Part shown: positions 1-10,882 of the stretch, piece after piece
Numbering within the stretch: position 1 is the first letter of the stretch
Layout of the letters: the number at the start of each line of letters is the position of its first letter
DNA from: Austropuccinia psidii
Taxonomy: Eukaryota > Basidiomycota > Pucciniomycetes > Pucciniales > Sphaerophragmiaceae
Direction of reading: 5' to 3'
Length of the DNA: 64,000 nucleotides
NCBI GenBank assembly: GCA_023105745.1
Contig: JALGQZ010000006.1
Span: 34,489,686-34,553,685, forward strand
Made by a program: the position numbers and the translations under genes
Notes under the pieces: generated by a model
Told to the model about the DNA's origin: nothing
The model's input: the letters and a program-made list of their open reading frames with translations, nothing else
The model's database searches: none

Positions 1-22
1 GTTATTTTTTATTACCAATAGC

Positions 23-34
23 GGGTGTCAAAGT
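23..34 (+). repeat. Left terminal inverted repeat of the Harbinger-type element
   Basis: GGGTGTCAAAGT matches the complement of 6235-6246 base for base. The two bases outside it (GC here, CC at the other end) may belong to the repeat with one mismatch. Confidence 0.75.
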
Positions 35-177
35 AATCAAATCCTGCCTTAAAATGACACAAGATTTGGAACCCAAATCCCAACACTAAATCCCGGGTTT
101 TTTATGTGTAAATCCCATGGCATTTCAACTGAGTCCCCCGGTATATTGACCAAATCCCATGAATCTGGGATTTCAGT

Positions 178-1532
178 TTGAAACCTAACCCAAATGAGTA
201 CTCACAATTCATAACTGTACAGTATATTCTTCTACACTCTATTTTGGACAATCTGACCAAACAGCTTACAGTCCATTTATATTTCTTCATCCATATAATA
301 AGGCCTCGTTCCAAAGCAAGACACATCAATTCAGATAAGAAGATCACCTCTGGACTGCCACATCCATCAGGTCACTTAATACGTACAGATTATTTAACCA
401 TAATTAATTGGCTTTCAGGCAAATCCAATTTCGAGTCATGTTTTGGTACTAGTGGCTCAACATCTATTGGAAGACCTCCATAATCAAAGCAGTATGGATT
501 TCAGCTTATGACCATTGAGGTCAACATAAAATAACGAAATCACCTAGACCTTAGCTCAAGCAGAATTCAAGATAAATGGCCAACATATAAAAAGAAGTAT
601 ATGACAGCAAAAAAATTTGAAAATTTAACTGGTGCTGGACTAACAGAAGAAGATGAGAGTAAAGGAATAAAATCAATGAGTGAAAAGCTTGAAAGTATGT
701 GCCCTTGCCATTCTGAAATGGATTTGCTCTTTGGCCACAAGTCAAATGTCACTCCCATTGCAAGGTATGATTCGCAAGAAAAAGATAGCTTCAATTGTGA
801 TGATGATATTGATTTTTTGCTTGATAAGGTAAGTTATTGTCTCTTCCTTTTTTACCTGCAATAATTAATCCTCATTTGCTTTTTAGAGGAGAATAATGAT
901 TTGGAATCACCACTCAATCTGGTTCCTTTGCTTCATAATGAAGATGACTTGGTTCAAGCGGAAAACCTTCAAGATGAATCAGTCAGTATTTTTAAGCCTG
1001 ATACTTATGAAATCCATTTTTGATTATTTCTCCTTTTACCAGCAAAGTAAATCCATAACGCATTCAACACAAAAGCGTAATGAAGCATTGACAGCCAACT
1101 TGAATGACAAGAGTGGTTCTAGGAAAAGGCCAATGGGTATGTTTGCACCAACATATGCAAATTTTCTTGAATCATGGAAAAAGGGTATTTTTTGGATTTA
1201 TGGTTACTTTGATCAATTTTAAGGAAAAGAATCATACTTCATAGCCCATGAAACCAGTCAAAATGCATGTTTGGAGTGGGACAGAGAGAGGCGCAATTAA
1301 AAGAAAGCAAGCAGCATGGAAAAGCAATGGTTTGAAGAAGTAAAGTTGCAAAAGCAAATGGAGTTTCATGAGAAGCAACATGCCAAGAGAAAGAATTAAA
1401 AAAGAAAATTGGAATTGTGAATTGGAATTTAAGGAAAAGAAATGCCAGATGAATCTAACTATAGCGGCATTGGCATCAAGAAGGCCAATTGCAGAGCTGG
1501 AACGCATTGTGAATTTAATCAATAAAAAATGA
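178..1532 (+). pseudogene. Myb/SANT-like protein of the Harbinger element (broken)
   Basis: This is the probable DNA-binding accessory protein of the transposon; such proteins help bring the transposase to the ends. One frame runs from 178 through 828 with two in-frame stops (481-483 and 529-531). Conserved-looking pieces are SCFGTSGSTSIGRPP, KWPTYKKKY and GAGLTEEDESKG, the pattern of the Myb/SANT-like domain of rust fungi. Introns with GT..AG ends fit at 829-888 and 982-1042. Between them is an acidic exon, and after them a short basic exon with SGSRKRPMG and FAPTYANFLESW. The 3' part is Lys/Glu-rich, probably coiled coil, ends in AELERIVNLINKK and stops at 1530-1532, but needs frame changes after about 1185. 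The true start is not resolved; 178 is simply the first Met of the open frame. Confidence 0.65.
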
Positions 1533-1559
1533 CATAATATGTATAAATAATGTAATCAT

Positions 1560-3330
1560 TTTATATGTGGCTATTTTTCAAATAAAGCTGATGTTTATGT
1601 GTAATTGGGGCACCAAATATCAATTCATCTTATGTTGTGAAATTTAATTTCAATTTATTACAAAATTGAAAATTCAGGCAAGTTTTGCATCAAGTGTTTT
1701 TGTGACAAATACCAAAGTACCAGCCTGTTCCAGATGAAATTGAAGAGTCCCTATACATTTCCTTTCTTTTGGATTTTTTGCCCAACACAAGTGGATGGGA
1801 ACTTCTTTTCCCTTTTTGGGTTATTTGATTTTTTGGACATTTATTTTTTTTGTTTTTTTCTACATGTTTCTTTAATTTATCATTGTTTTCTTTTATCTTA
1901 ATTTTTTGGTGATCAATTGAGGCATTTTTTTGGGAATATTTTGGATGTATTCTTATATGTTTATTTTTTTATATTTTTGTTTTTTTTCTTTAGTTTATTT
2001 CCTTTTTTTTTATTTCAATTCACTTTTTTTTTCCTTTATTTTGATTTTTCTTTGAGTTTTGATTATTTGGTTTGGTTTTTTTTTCTAGAGTGTAATTTCA
2101 TTTTTTATTTTGAGAGACTTTTTTTTTAGAAAAAACTTTCTTTTCTCCCAGCTGTTTATTTCAAGCTCAACTTTTTTTAATCAAGATTATTCAACCAAAA
2201 ATTCAGTTTTATTTTGAAACAGGTAATTCTTTTTTTTAGTTTTTTTAACTGCCTCAACCTCTCACTTCTTAAACCCTCACTTTCAATTTTAATTTCAATT
2301 TTTTTTTGTTTTTTTTAGATTCTTCCAAATAAATTTTTTTCAGGTAAGTTTTTTTTTCCACCTCTCACTTAAGTTTTTTTTAAATAACTCATACTAACAT
2401 TCTTTCACTTTGTTAATTTTAGGTAAATTACTTAATTTTTTATTATTTAACAGATCTCTTCTCTATCTGTTCATCCACCTCCAACTGCACTCCAACAACA
2501 CCATCAATCACCCCAGTCACCCCAACCCCTTCATCCACCCCCATCCCATTCCACCCACCACTCACCCTGGAACCTCCCACAAATGCTCCTAGGAGGTTCC
2601 AGGAATTAGGCCTTCAAAATCGTTCTGAATCAATTCAGAATCAATTCAGAAGGCCTCACGAATCGATTCTGAATTGATTTGGAATGATTTGAACTATTTT
2701 CACTGTTAATGGCCTCCAGAGGCCATTAACACTAAATATACTTTTTTTTCAGACCAGTCTTGAATGTCTAACCAACCTGATTATTTTTTCCTTTTTTTTT
2801 ATTGTTTTAAATCATCATCATCATTAATTTATGATGTTATTTTTTTTTAATTTTTATTTTGATCATGATGATAACTGACTTCAATTTTTTATTTTTTTTC
2901 TTAAATAATCATCAATAATCATTCATCATCTTTTTTTATTTTTATTTTTTCTACTGATAATGCCTTTTAACTGATGTTTTTTTTGGATCATTATAATTAC
3001 TGACCCACATTTTTTTTCTTTTTTCTAATAATCATTATAAATCACTGATGATTGATTTCTTTTCATTTATTTATAATAATAATCATGTTGAGTTTATGAG
3101 TATTTTTTTTTTTTTTTGATGATGACCAATACTGACCTATGTTTCTCTTATTTATTTATTTCTATTTTTTTCTTGTTTAAATTTTTTATTTATTTGTTAA
3201 TATAGGGGAGGATCATTTATAAGTGTTTCTTTTGCAATGTCATTCAATTTCAACCCCCTTCCATAATCCTTGAAATTCAAAAAAAAATGCTCCTCCTCTC
3301 TCTCACCCTTCAAATCATTTTGATGATGTC
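1560..3330. other. T-rich non-coding middle of the Harbinger element
   Basis: Long T runs and ATCAT-rich stretches fill this part with little coding potential. At 2450-2700 a short Pro/Thr-rich and Gln-rich reading (for example TPSITPVTPTPSS) precedes two copies of AATCAATTCAGA, so it may be a worn exon. It could be an intron or spacer of the element or a separate insertion; no boundary is visible. Confidence 0.4.
2705..2730. repeat. Perfect 11-bp hairpin
   Basis: GTTAATGGCCT and its exact complement are separated by CCAG. It stands out in a T-rich stretch as the only GC-containing palindrome nearby. No T run follows directly, and its role is unknown. Confidence 0.7.
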
Positions 3331-4594
3331 ATGGTTAGCACTAAACCATACTCAGCACATCATCAGAATAATTTGAAAGATGATGAAGCTATTATTGCTC
3401 CTCTTGATTTCATGGTTAGGACTAAACTAAATATAGAACATCATGAGGATAATAATTCCAAATCAAATCTTAAAAGAAAGCTCACCCAAAGGCAAAGACA
3501 ACACATCCATGATTTAAAACAAATTATGTCTCACCTTGGCCATTCAAACAAAGAATATAAAACCTTTTCAACCATTTCTATTGACAAGTAAGCTTCCAAT
3601 TCCTCATGGTTAAACCTTCCATCACTCAATACTCTCCCCCATCCTTATATACTCATTTATAAAACAACAAAGCCCTTTTTGCCTGTCATCATATATGAAA
3701 TAACCCCTTTTGATAATTCTTCTGGACACTCTCAAATGTTCCAAAACCTCATCATGACATTAATTCCCTTATCTCAAGATTGAAAATAAATTAAAACTAA
3801 TAAGCAAATCAAAGGTGGCATTATGAAAGGTATTGGGTTTTGTTCTGGTTCAGATTCTGGCAAATCTGCAGGTGTGTGATATTTTCTGCTTATTATTTTA
3901 ATAATTACCAACTAATTACAAAATTATTAGGTGTTTACTCCAGAAAGCCAGGTTTAACTCCTCATCAAATTGAAATGGATAATAATCAATGGACCAAACT
4001 TCAACAATTTGACAAATTTGTTTACTCAAGAATCTCCTATTTTTCAAAAATAGCACCTAATGAAAATCAGTCATTAATGGAAGCAGCCAAATTACCAAAT
4101 TTCAGTCAACCTGAATGGACTTCTGCCAATCTCAAGGAAGAATTCAAAGCATTTACCAATTTCATTGTCACTCAAAATGGGTTTTTCAATAAGCCGCACC
4201 AAGATTTAAATGATCTCAATTCCTGGACTTATGGTATATTCTCTTTTGTATCAAAAAAAGATTTCCATACCTTTCCAACTGTCTTCAGCCCCTCTGGACA
4301 TGGCTTGAACTTCCCTAAATTGAAAATGGAGATCAATTTTTCAAAAAACCTGGCATCATGGAAATTCTTTGGAAGACATCAACAATGGTTCATCATACAA
4401 CAAAACCTCCTCCAGAAATTATCAATTATGATGAAATAGTTTGTTGTGGATATTCTTTTCAAATAAACAATAAATTATTTAATGTAGGTGACAAATTCTT
4501 TAAAATGACAACCACCAAAATTAATTCAAAAGTCAATGGGTACTTTGAAAGAAATATGCAGGATCAAAAAAGAACTAAAAAATATCAATTGTAA
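3331..4594 (+). pseudogene. Tet-like 2OG-Fe(II) oxygenase (TET/JBP family type), frameshifted cargo gene
   Basis: The family uses Fe(II) and 2-oxoglutarate; TET/JBP relatives oxidise methyl groups on DNA bases. The most telling parts are the H-x-D iron motif in NKPHQDLND (about 4192-4218), the second-His region in WKTSTMVHHTT (about 4373-4405), and the block WTYGIFSF. A GT..AG intron at 3872-3930 joins GGIMKGIGFCSGSDSGKS to VYSRKPGLTPHQI in frame. Upstream, the same frame is readable from about 3640 with two stops near 3780-3790; a separate basic N-terminal segment at 3331-3590 ends at a plausible GTAAGC donor. A one-base shift in the A run near 4342 separates the HxD half from the second-His half. 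It converges on the transposase. I recognise the family by pattern only; the substrate is not predictable and the copy is broken unless the shift is an assembly error. Confidence 0.65.
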
Positions 4595-4685
4595 ATAGTT
4601 TTATTTTACCAATAACATCTCCACCCCATTGTATTCCATCAAATTAAGTACATATATCAATGGTCCTGATAAAATTTACAATTAA

Positions 4686-5925
4686 CTATTTTTTCCATGC
4701 CAAAGTAATGGGTTTAATTTTTTCATGCATGTTTACCACATCTTCCCCAATGTTGTTGTTGGTCAGATTTTCTGCATGTGGTGGATCATCATCTTCATAT
4801 AATCCAAACCATTCATCACCAATTTGTGCTAACATATTATGTGAAATCATGCAAGAAACGACCCAACTAACAAAATATTCAATTTAACAATTGTCCCTCA
4901 TTTGATTTTGCATTTCCATTGGAGAAAACCACTGCCCCTTCAAAATTCCAATTGCATGCTCAATTCGAAACCTTGATTTTTCAGACAGTAATTAAAATAA
5001 CGGTTGTCTTCATTCTGTGCTACAACTCCCTTATATTCTGGAACAACCCAAGGAGAGCTTGCATATGCTGAATCAGAAAGCAAGTACTGATCCTTTTCAT
5101 AAAAATCTCAAGGTGTTTGTGATATTTTCATATGTTAATAGACATTCAAATAATGAATTGACCCAGTACAACCAACATGTAGTTCAGTGAACTATTGGTT
5201 GATATTTCAAACCAGTTGTATTGACATAAGATACCTTATTTGTAAACAATAAGTAAAATTGAAATAAAGAATAAAGATTCAACAGATTACCTTTTTTTGT
5301 GATCAAAATAGGCTTCACCATCATTGGGAGGACATGGTGATAATGGAATGAGACTCCCATCAATAAATCCAATGCACTCAGGGAAGACTTCTGCTTGCAT
5401 TACTTGAGACATCTCTCTTTGTTCTTCTATTCTTAGCCACACAATCATTTTGCGCTTCAACTTCATTAATATCTGGATGAATTTTTCAGTTAACAACATA
5501 ATAGCTCCATGGCTCATTCCAATCTTTCCCAAAGCTGCCCCATTGCCATTTGATCCTAGCCTTGATAATTCCACAGCCAATTGGATAGCAGGATTGTGTT
5601 GTTTGTTTTGTGATGAGTTTTGAAATGTTTTATTAGGTTGAATTTGTGCAACTAATTTTTCAAATGATTCATGTGTGGTCCTACATAGCTGTCAAAACTT
5701 TTCAGAAGATAATGTTTGTAAATCATTCATAATATACATGTAATTTGATGGATATCTTGTATGAGGATTGATGTATCTTTGTGATGTTATCATATCTAAT
5801 AAGATTATATCTTCCTGGATATTAGAATAACTATCAGAGCTGAGAGCATCAATTAACTGCAGTGAGTTTATGGTCTGAAGTAAAGGTAGCCTTTGTGAAG
5901 CCTTTGGAATGGTAAATGAAGAAAA
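4686..5925 (-). pseudogene. PIF/Harbinger DDE transposase (broken)
   Basis: Reading the minus strand from about 5925, an N-terminal helical region leads into CRTTHESFEKLVAQIQP and LAVELSRLGSNGNGAALGK, typical of this family. The first catalytic Asp is in CIGFIDGSLIPL (about 5350), followed by YFDHKK. The chain breaks at about 5287, where AAG|GTAATC could be a donor and AAG|GTATCTT at about 5233 an acceptor. The second Asp lies in LLSDSAYASSPWVVPEY (about 5080), and the third acidic residue in RIEHAIGILKGQW (about 4950), one frame away. The C-terminus contains SHNMLAQIGDEWFGLYEDD and stops at 4686-4688. A TGA interrupts the N-terminal part near 5700. Expected family length is about 350-400 residues, which this matches. 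DDE_Tnp_4-type chemistry (cut and paste) is family knowledge. Confidence 0.75.
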
Positions 5926-6234
5926 TATGTATAGAAAATGAAATTTTAAATCAAATAACTTAATAAATGACCAGTATATTCACATTTTATGCAAGAGAAG
6001 GAAGGTTTTATGTAATTTAACATGCCCTTACTGAGTTGTGTGTTTTAGACATGTGCCTTTATGTGAAGCTAAAGGCTGGATTTTAGTATTTAAACGTGGG
6101 ATTTGGTACCAAAAACCTGGGTTTTTGTACCTTAAAATACCACACCTCTTGAGGTATGGGATTTCTGAAATCCCAAAAAAATTAATGCATGATTTTGGCA
6201 AAAAAAAGCAGGATTTTGAGTGTGGGATTTGGTA

Positions 6235-6246
6235 ACTTTGACACCC
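6235..6246 (-). repeat. Right terminal inverted repeat of the Harbinger-type element
   Basis: ACTTTGACACCC is the exact complement of 23-34. TA follows at 6249-6250. Confidence 0.75.
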
Positions 6247-6829
6247 CCTAATGTAACAATTATGATAGTAATATTATCCAACAAAGGTAATTTTATATTG
6301 ACATAAGCCATTTATGACCTAATAGCAATGATATGAGAGAAGTATAGAAAAAATACATGAATTATATGATGAAGCTATAAGAATAGAGAAATAACTGTTG
6401 TTAGATAAAAAAACTGGTATTATTGTCAACAATATTTCAAAAATATTCATTTCAAAATAATTCATATGTGAGACCTCCATATAAAGAAATGAAACAAGAT
6501 TTAAATTTACAGGAAAAACATCAAATAATATAAATAAATTTGCTCATTTATGATACAATATTTTCATAAAAAATGTCAATTTACAGGAACTTTTATAGTT
6601 TATTGGAAAAACCCTATTCTATGACTCTTGTTAAAATTGGATCAAGGATCCAACCCTGAAAAGAAATAACTGTATTACTCTATTATTCAAAAGAATATTC
6701 AAATGTATAAGTTTTTTTAATAAATCTTAAGTCAATTATTTCAAATTTCTAGGTAAAAAGAATTTTCAGTGATGAATTCTGTGAGACCTTTGGGAATTTA
6801 ATATATTCACCAGCAATATCAAGTTATAT

Positions 6830-7235
6830 GGGAGATGAGTATTTTATCTACCACTATTTGGCCCATGCCCAGCTCCAGATTCATAGACTTTTGTGTTGGA
6901 GCATCTGAACTTGTATGATTGGATAGCCCTAATCTTGAGTTTCAATTTAAACTTCCACATGATGTATTTCTGCTTCTGTTTATATCTTTTAGATGTGAGG
7001 TAAAAGTTAAGTGTTATTCTCAGCTCTGGCGTTGATGTGAGATAATTTTTTTATTTTTTGTCCTATGGGTATGGGAGCTGTGTATTTAGTATCATATTAC
7101 TGTCTGCTTCTTTTTGGATGCCTTGATTAGCTATCTTAGCTCAGGTCAATTTCATGGGTAATCTTGCTTTACTATTAATCCATGGTGATTTGGTGTCTTG
7201 CTTGTGATCAAGGCTTGAGTCACACGCTGATGGAT
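6830..7235 (-). repeat. Worn fragment of a Gypsy-B-family LTR
   Basis: It shares ordered blocks with the LTRs at 21569 and 54206: GGATAGCCCT, AGGTGAAAATTAAGG-like sequence, TCTCAGC, a T run followed by TTTGTCCTATGGGTATGGGA-like sequence, and a final GAGTCACACGCTGA close to the family end. It covers only the last third of the LTR and is much more diverged than the copies to the right, so it is an older insertion. Confidence 0.6.
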
Positions 7236-8414
7236 TTTTTATCTAAAATTCTTGCTATTGTTTCATTTGAACATTTTATTTCTCTGTATTACATCAATTG
7301 GTAAATACCAGCATATCCTTCCATACAGAAAATCATTTGGAAATTCCCATGAGCTGAGAAGCCCTTGATATACTTGTCGAATAATCTTCATATATATTTT
7401 CCTGTAACAATTTTCTGTATTATTTGAATTTACTCAACGGCAGTTCCATTTTTTTCAATGGTTCAGCTCCTGTTCTTTTGATGAATAAGTTGAATTTAAT
7501 CAAAAGTGCTAATAGATTGAGATTGACTTCACCCATTTATTCCTGTTTAAATTCGAGTTCCTTCCCTCAGAACTAGGTATTTCCCCCTTTGTTTGTTCTA
7601 TTTAGGTATTTACTGTACTTTTTAGTCCACATTTGTCCAAGATGGAAGTTTTTGACCCTTTTATTGTAGGAATATTCTGAAAATGAATTATAATAAAATG
7701 GGAATATGGCAAAAAAATAAAGCCTTCAATGTAGGAAATCACTTTTGGGGGTTTATACTCATCTTCAGAGTCCTTCAAGGGGGATGTTTCACTTTTCTGA
7801 GTCAAAATAACATTATTTCGTACTCAATTTCATTTCATGACAGGGCTTGGTAAACGTGAAAAAGCTTCCTTGATTAGTCTCCCACTTTTTTTTTATTTTT
7901 ATCTTGTGGGTTGTCACATTAGAATAAATAAATTCAACATAATTGAAAGAAAGGTCTGCTTGCATAATTTTACCTTTATAATAATAATTTAATACGAAAA
8001 ATGTGAAAAAAAATATTTCTTGATGGAAATTTCAATGTCAAATCACACTTTGCATATATTTTATCTTACTGTATCTTCAAATGATAGAAAGGAGAAAGAA
8101 ATAAAAAAATGTAAAGTCAAGAATTTTAAAATAAATTGCAAAACATATAGTAGGATTTTTGTTTTGATCTTAAAACTATTGATTTGTATTTTTCAAAAAA
8201 AATAACTACAAGAACTCAATGAAAAACATTTTAAATTCCAATTATGTGAGAGACTCTGTCTAAGACAATACAAGATGCCTTTTGGCTTCGATATTGAAAA
8301 AAGTTCCGAAATTGATAAAATGTTTTACTGTAAATCATATTTGTAGAATAAGAAAATATGGATAAAATCCACAAATTATTATAAACCAGGACGTTTTTAG
8401 TCGATACAATCTCA

Positions 8415-8439
8415 CATACACCTTAATATAAGGTGTATG
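8415..8439. repeat. Perfect 11-bp hairpin
   Basis: CATACACCTTA, a 3-base loop (ATA), then the exact complement. No T run follows, so a terminator is not suggested. It could be a small footprint or a chance palindrome. Confidence 0.6.
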
Positions 8440-9599
8440 TATGAAATAAATATAGAAATGTACCATTGTGTACAGGTACTATCCCTGTTCTCAGTATCAA
8501 TAATATTAAAAATCAAAGAGATTTTTTGATGGAATTTGAAGCATCAAAAATTGTATTGCTTGTATCAAGTGATAATGAATATGTCAAAATATTTTCGGTT
8601 TTAAAAAATTGAAGATCAAAATAACACAACTTAATGTGCAAGAATATATATATTCAAGTCATATTGTCAACCACAAAAAACCTCTTCTGGAAATTTTCAT
8701 GTAGGACCAAAATATCAACATAATAATAAGATGGTCCTGGTAGCCATACTCAAAGCTTTAGTAAATAAATGAAGGCCTTTATGTTTTTTTACTAATTTAT
8801 GGTAAAAAATCTAAAAATTAATTGAAAAAGTACCAATCATGACCTACCCTTTTTCTTTTACAATGAAATGGTCAATCTAGAGAAAAAAAAACTAAAAGAC
8901 CACATATTTGGTTCCTTTTGGGAGAGAAAAGCACAGGCTCAAAGAGGTGATTTGTGTTCCGAAATATTTTGTCATTTTTGGAATCTGACTGTTCCACCAT
9001 TGTAAAAGTGAATAAACCTGAAAGCAGGTGTTAGGTTTGTAACCTTACATGGGATACAGATTAAACAAATTTCAGAGATATGGCGGGATGTGAAGCTAGA
9101 AATAGAAGTTTGGGAAGAAATTCAACACACATATATAAGCCAAACCTTTCAATTAGTTTGATGGAATATCAGTGTGTGGTCAGGACTCTCCAAGCTCAGT
9201 CATTCAACAATAAATGATAAAAAGAATAATTTTAATTTTCAATTCATTTTAATTCTACTTCTCAATTCAAATTAGTTAATTGAAGGACAAACAAAAATTT
9301 AACTTCTTTTTCATAGGTATTTTCATATATATTAAAATTTTACTATCAATATTTTCTCAAAATAATCTACGGGAATTCATATCTGAATCATATTTACATG
9401 TGAAACCTTGTGCTTTTAGCTTGATACTACATGAATCAGAAAATATAAAGGAATCAATGCTCCTTCGAATATTTCAATAACTCATAAGACATAATGTACG
9501 ACGAATTGGGTTTCTTTAATGAGGATTTGTATTGAGAAGGATATCATATACCTTCTTTTTTTATTCTTCTTGCAGTAGTATTATTTACTTGACATGGAA

Positions 9600-9982
9600 A
9601 AAAACTATTGGGTGTAGGTGCAAAATTCTTTGTGAAGGTTAAGCTCAATAGAACAGGATATAAAAGCTCAGTAAATATCACCAATATTCAATTCAAGGGA
9701 CTTCTTGAGACGATTCTTTGTGACTTATAGATGGCATTCATAAGAATAAATGAAGGAACGTTTGGTTCTAATTTGATCATTGAGGAGTTTCTTTTTGATA
9801 AAATCGGAATGATTAAATTGAATTTAATTCTGAAATCCAGAGAAAAAAATGGCCTGATACTAGAGAATATACTTCTTGGTAACATTGAAAATATCTACCT
9901 CTTTGACCTTCTGGAATATAACGTTTTCCTTCTGACACTAATTCATATATCACTTTTTTTATTCCTGTTGAAAACTAATTAA
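9600..9982 (+). pseudogene. Unrecognised worn coding stretch
   Basis: One frame reads GVGAKFFVKVKLNRTGYKSS and later IRINEGTFGSNLIIEEFLFD and GLILENILLGNIENIYLF, broken by one stop at about 9730. Composition looks more protein-like than the surrounding AT-rich sequence. I do not recognise it; it may be an old gene or transposon relic. Confidence 0.25.
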
Positions 9983-10470
9983 TTATGAAATCACCTTCTT
10001 TTTCTAGTGAGTTCTGTTACTTTGAGAAAAATAAAAATATCTTCCTTAGCTCTTGTCGATTTTGTGACTTCTAATTTTGATGAAATGAGGAGAGAATTTG
10101 TATCAAATTGGAGACTTGAGCGCTAATACCTAATAATTCCATAGCAATTATGAAGAAAATTTGATCATGGGTAAAATTTGAAGAAGGGAAATTCGAATGA
10201 AAGATACTTTATAACTTGATTGAGATTAATAACCTTCTAAATTTGAATTTATCTCTTGGGCTGAACTTCTATTTCTAGTCTTTTGGGGAAATTCTACTTT
10301 ATTTGCAATTATCCGAATTTATTATGTATCCACTCATCATTAAGACTCATAGAGAATTATTCAAATACTTAAATCCTCAAAAAAGTAACTATTTTATAAC
10401 AGTTGGGATTCTTTATCTTTCTAAAATAATAGTTTGAGCGTATGTATAATACAAAACGAGAAAAGTAATA

Positions 10471-10866
10471 TGTCTTAGAAGAAACTTAGAGAATAGCTAA
10501 CACTCATTACATATTAGAAAAACCTCACAGAACAGGTGTTCCAATCACCCCAATCAACTTGTTGGGAATAGTGATTGGGACTGTTTTAAACATAAAAAGA
10601 GTCGATGGGATAACTCTTGTCAACCCGTCGACTCATATTCTTTCTTATCCTACACAATTAGGTGTTCAGCCATTTTTCGTCGTCTCTCCAAATACATCAT
10701 AAGGTACTAATATCTTATTAAGCAGGTTATTTAAAACTAATATCAATATTACAATATCATCGACTCATATTCTTTCTTATCCTACACCATTAAGTATGCA
10801 GTCATTTGTCGTTGTCTCTCCAAATACATCATAATGTACTAATACCTTATTAAGCAGCTGCTCTTT
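10471..10866 (+). repeat. Left copia LTR
   Basis: It starts TGTCTTAGAAG and ends GCTGCTCTTT. Internally it contains two related units of about 150 bases (each with TTCTTATCCTACAC, TTGTCTCTCCAAATACATCATAA and CTTATTAAGCAG-like blocks). Confidence 0.85.
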
Positions 10867-10868
10867 TA

Positions 10869-10882
10869 GGTTATGGGCCCAG
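10869..10882 (+). promoter_or_regulatory. Probable primer-binding site of the copia element
   Basis: GGTTATGGGCCCAG sits directly after the left LTR. It is one base from the complement of the anticodon stem-loop of initiator tRNA-Met, which would fit half-tRNA priming as known for Drosophila copia. The match is from memory of the tRNA and is an inference. Confidence 0.45.

Larger units (their letters stand above)
21..6248. mobile_element. PIF/Harbinger-type DNA transposon carrying a Tet-like oxygenase gene
   Basis: A 6.2-kb unit is bounded by perfect 12-bp inverted repeats (GGGTGTCAAAGT at 23-34, its complement at 6235-6246), with TA next to both ends (19-20 and 6249-6250). It holds the two genes typical of PIF/Harbinger elements: a Myb/SANT-like DNA-binding protein near the left end (+) and a DDE transposase near the right end (-). 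A third gene, a Tet-like 2OG-Fe(II) oxygenase (+), lies convergent to the transposase with a gap of about 90 bases. Copies of AAATCCCA and related motifs cluster inside both ends and could be transposase-binding sites (inference). All three genes carry stops or frameshifts, so this copy cannot move by itself. Harbinger elements usually show a 3-bp TWA target duplication; only TA is clear here. Confidence 0.75.
6249..10465. other. AT-rich intergenic stretch with no recognised gene
   Basis: Apart from the LTR relic at 6830-7235, a hairpin at 8415-8439 and an unassigned reading at 9600-9982, I see nothing I can name. No open frame here resembles a known family. Confidence 0.5.

Noticed and set aside
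3840..3930. A start codon at 3840 for the oxygenase
   Set aside because: That frame reads through the intron at 3872-3930; the conserved N-terminal residues lie upstream in another frame and join at 3931.
8415..8439. An intrinsic terminator
   Set aside because: The hairpin has no following T run and the genome is eukaryotic.
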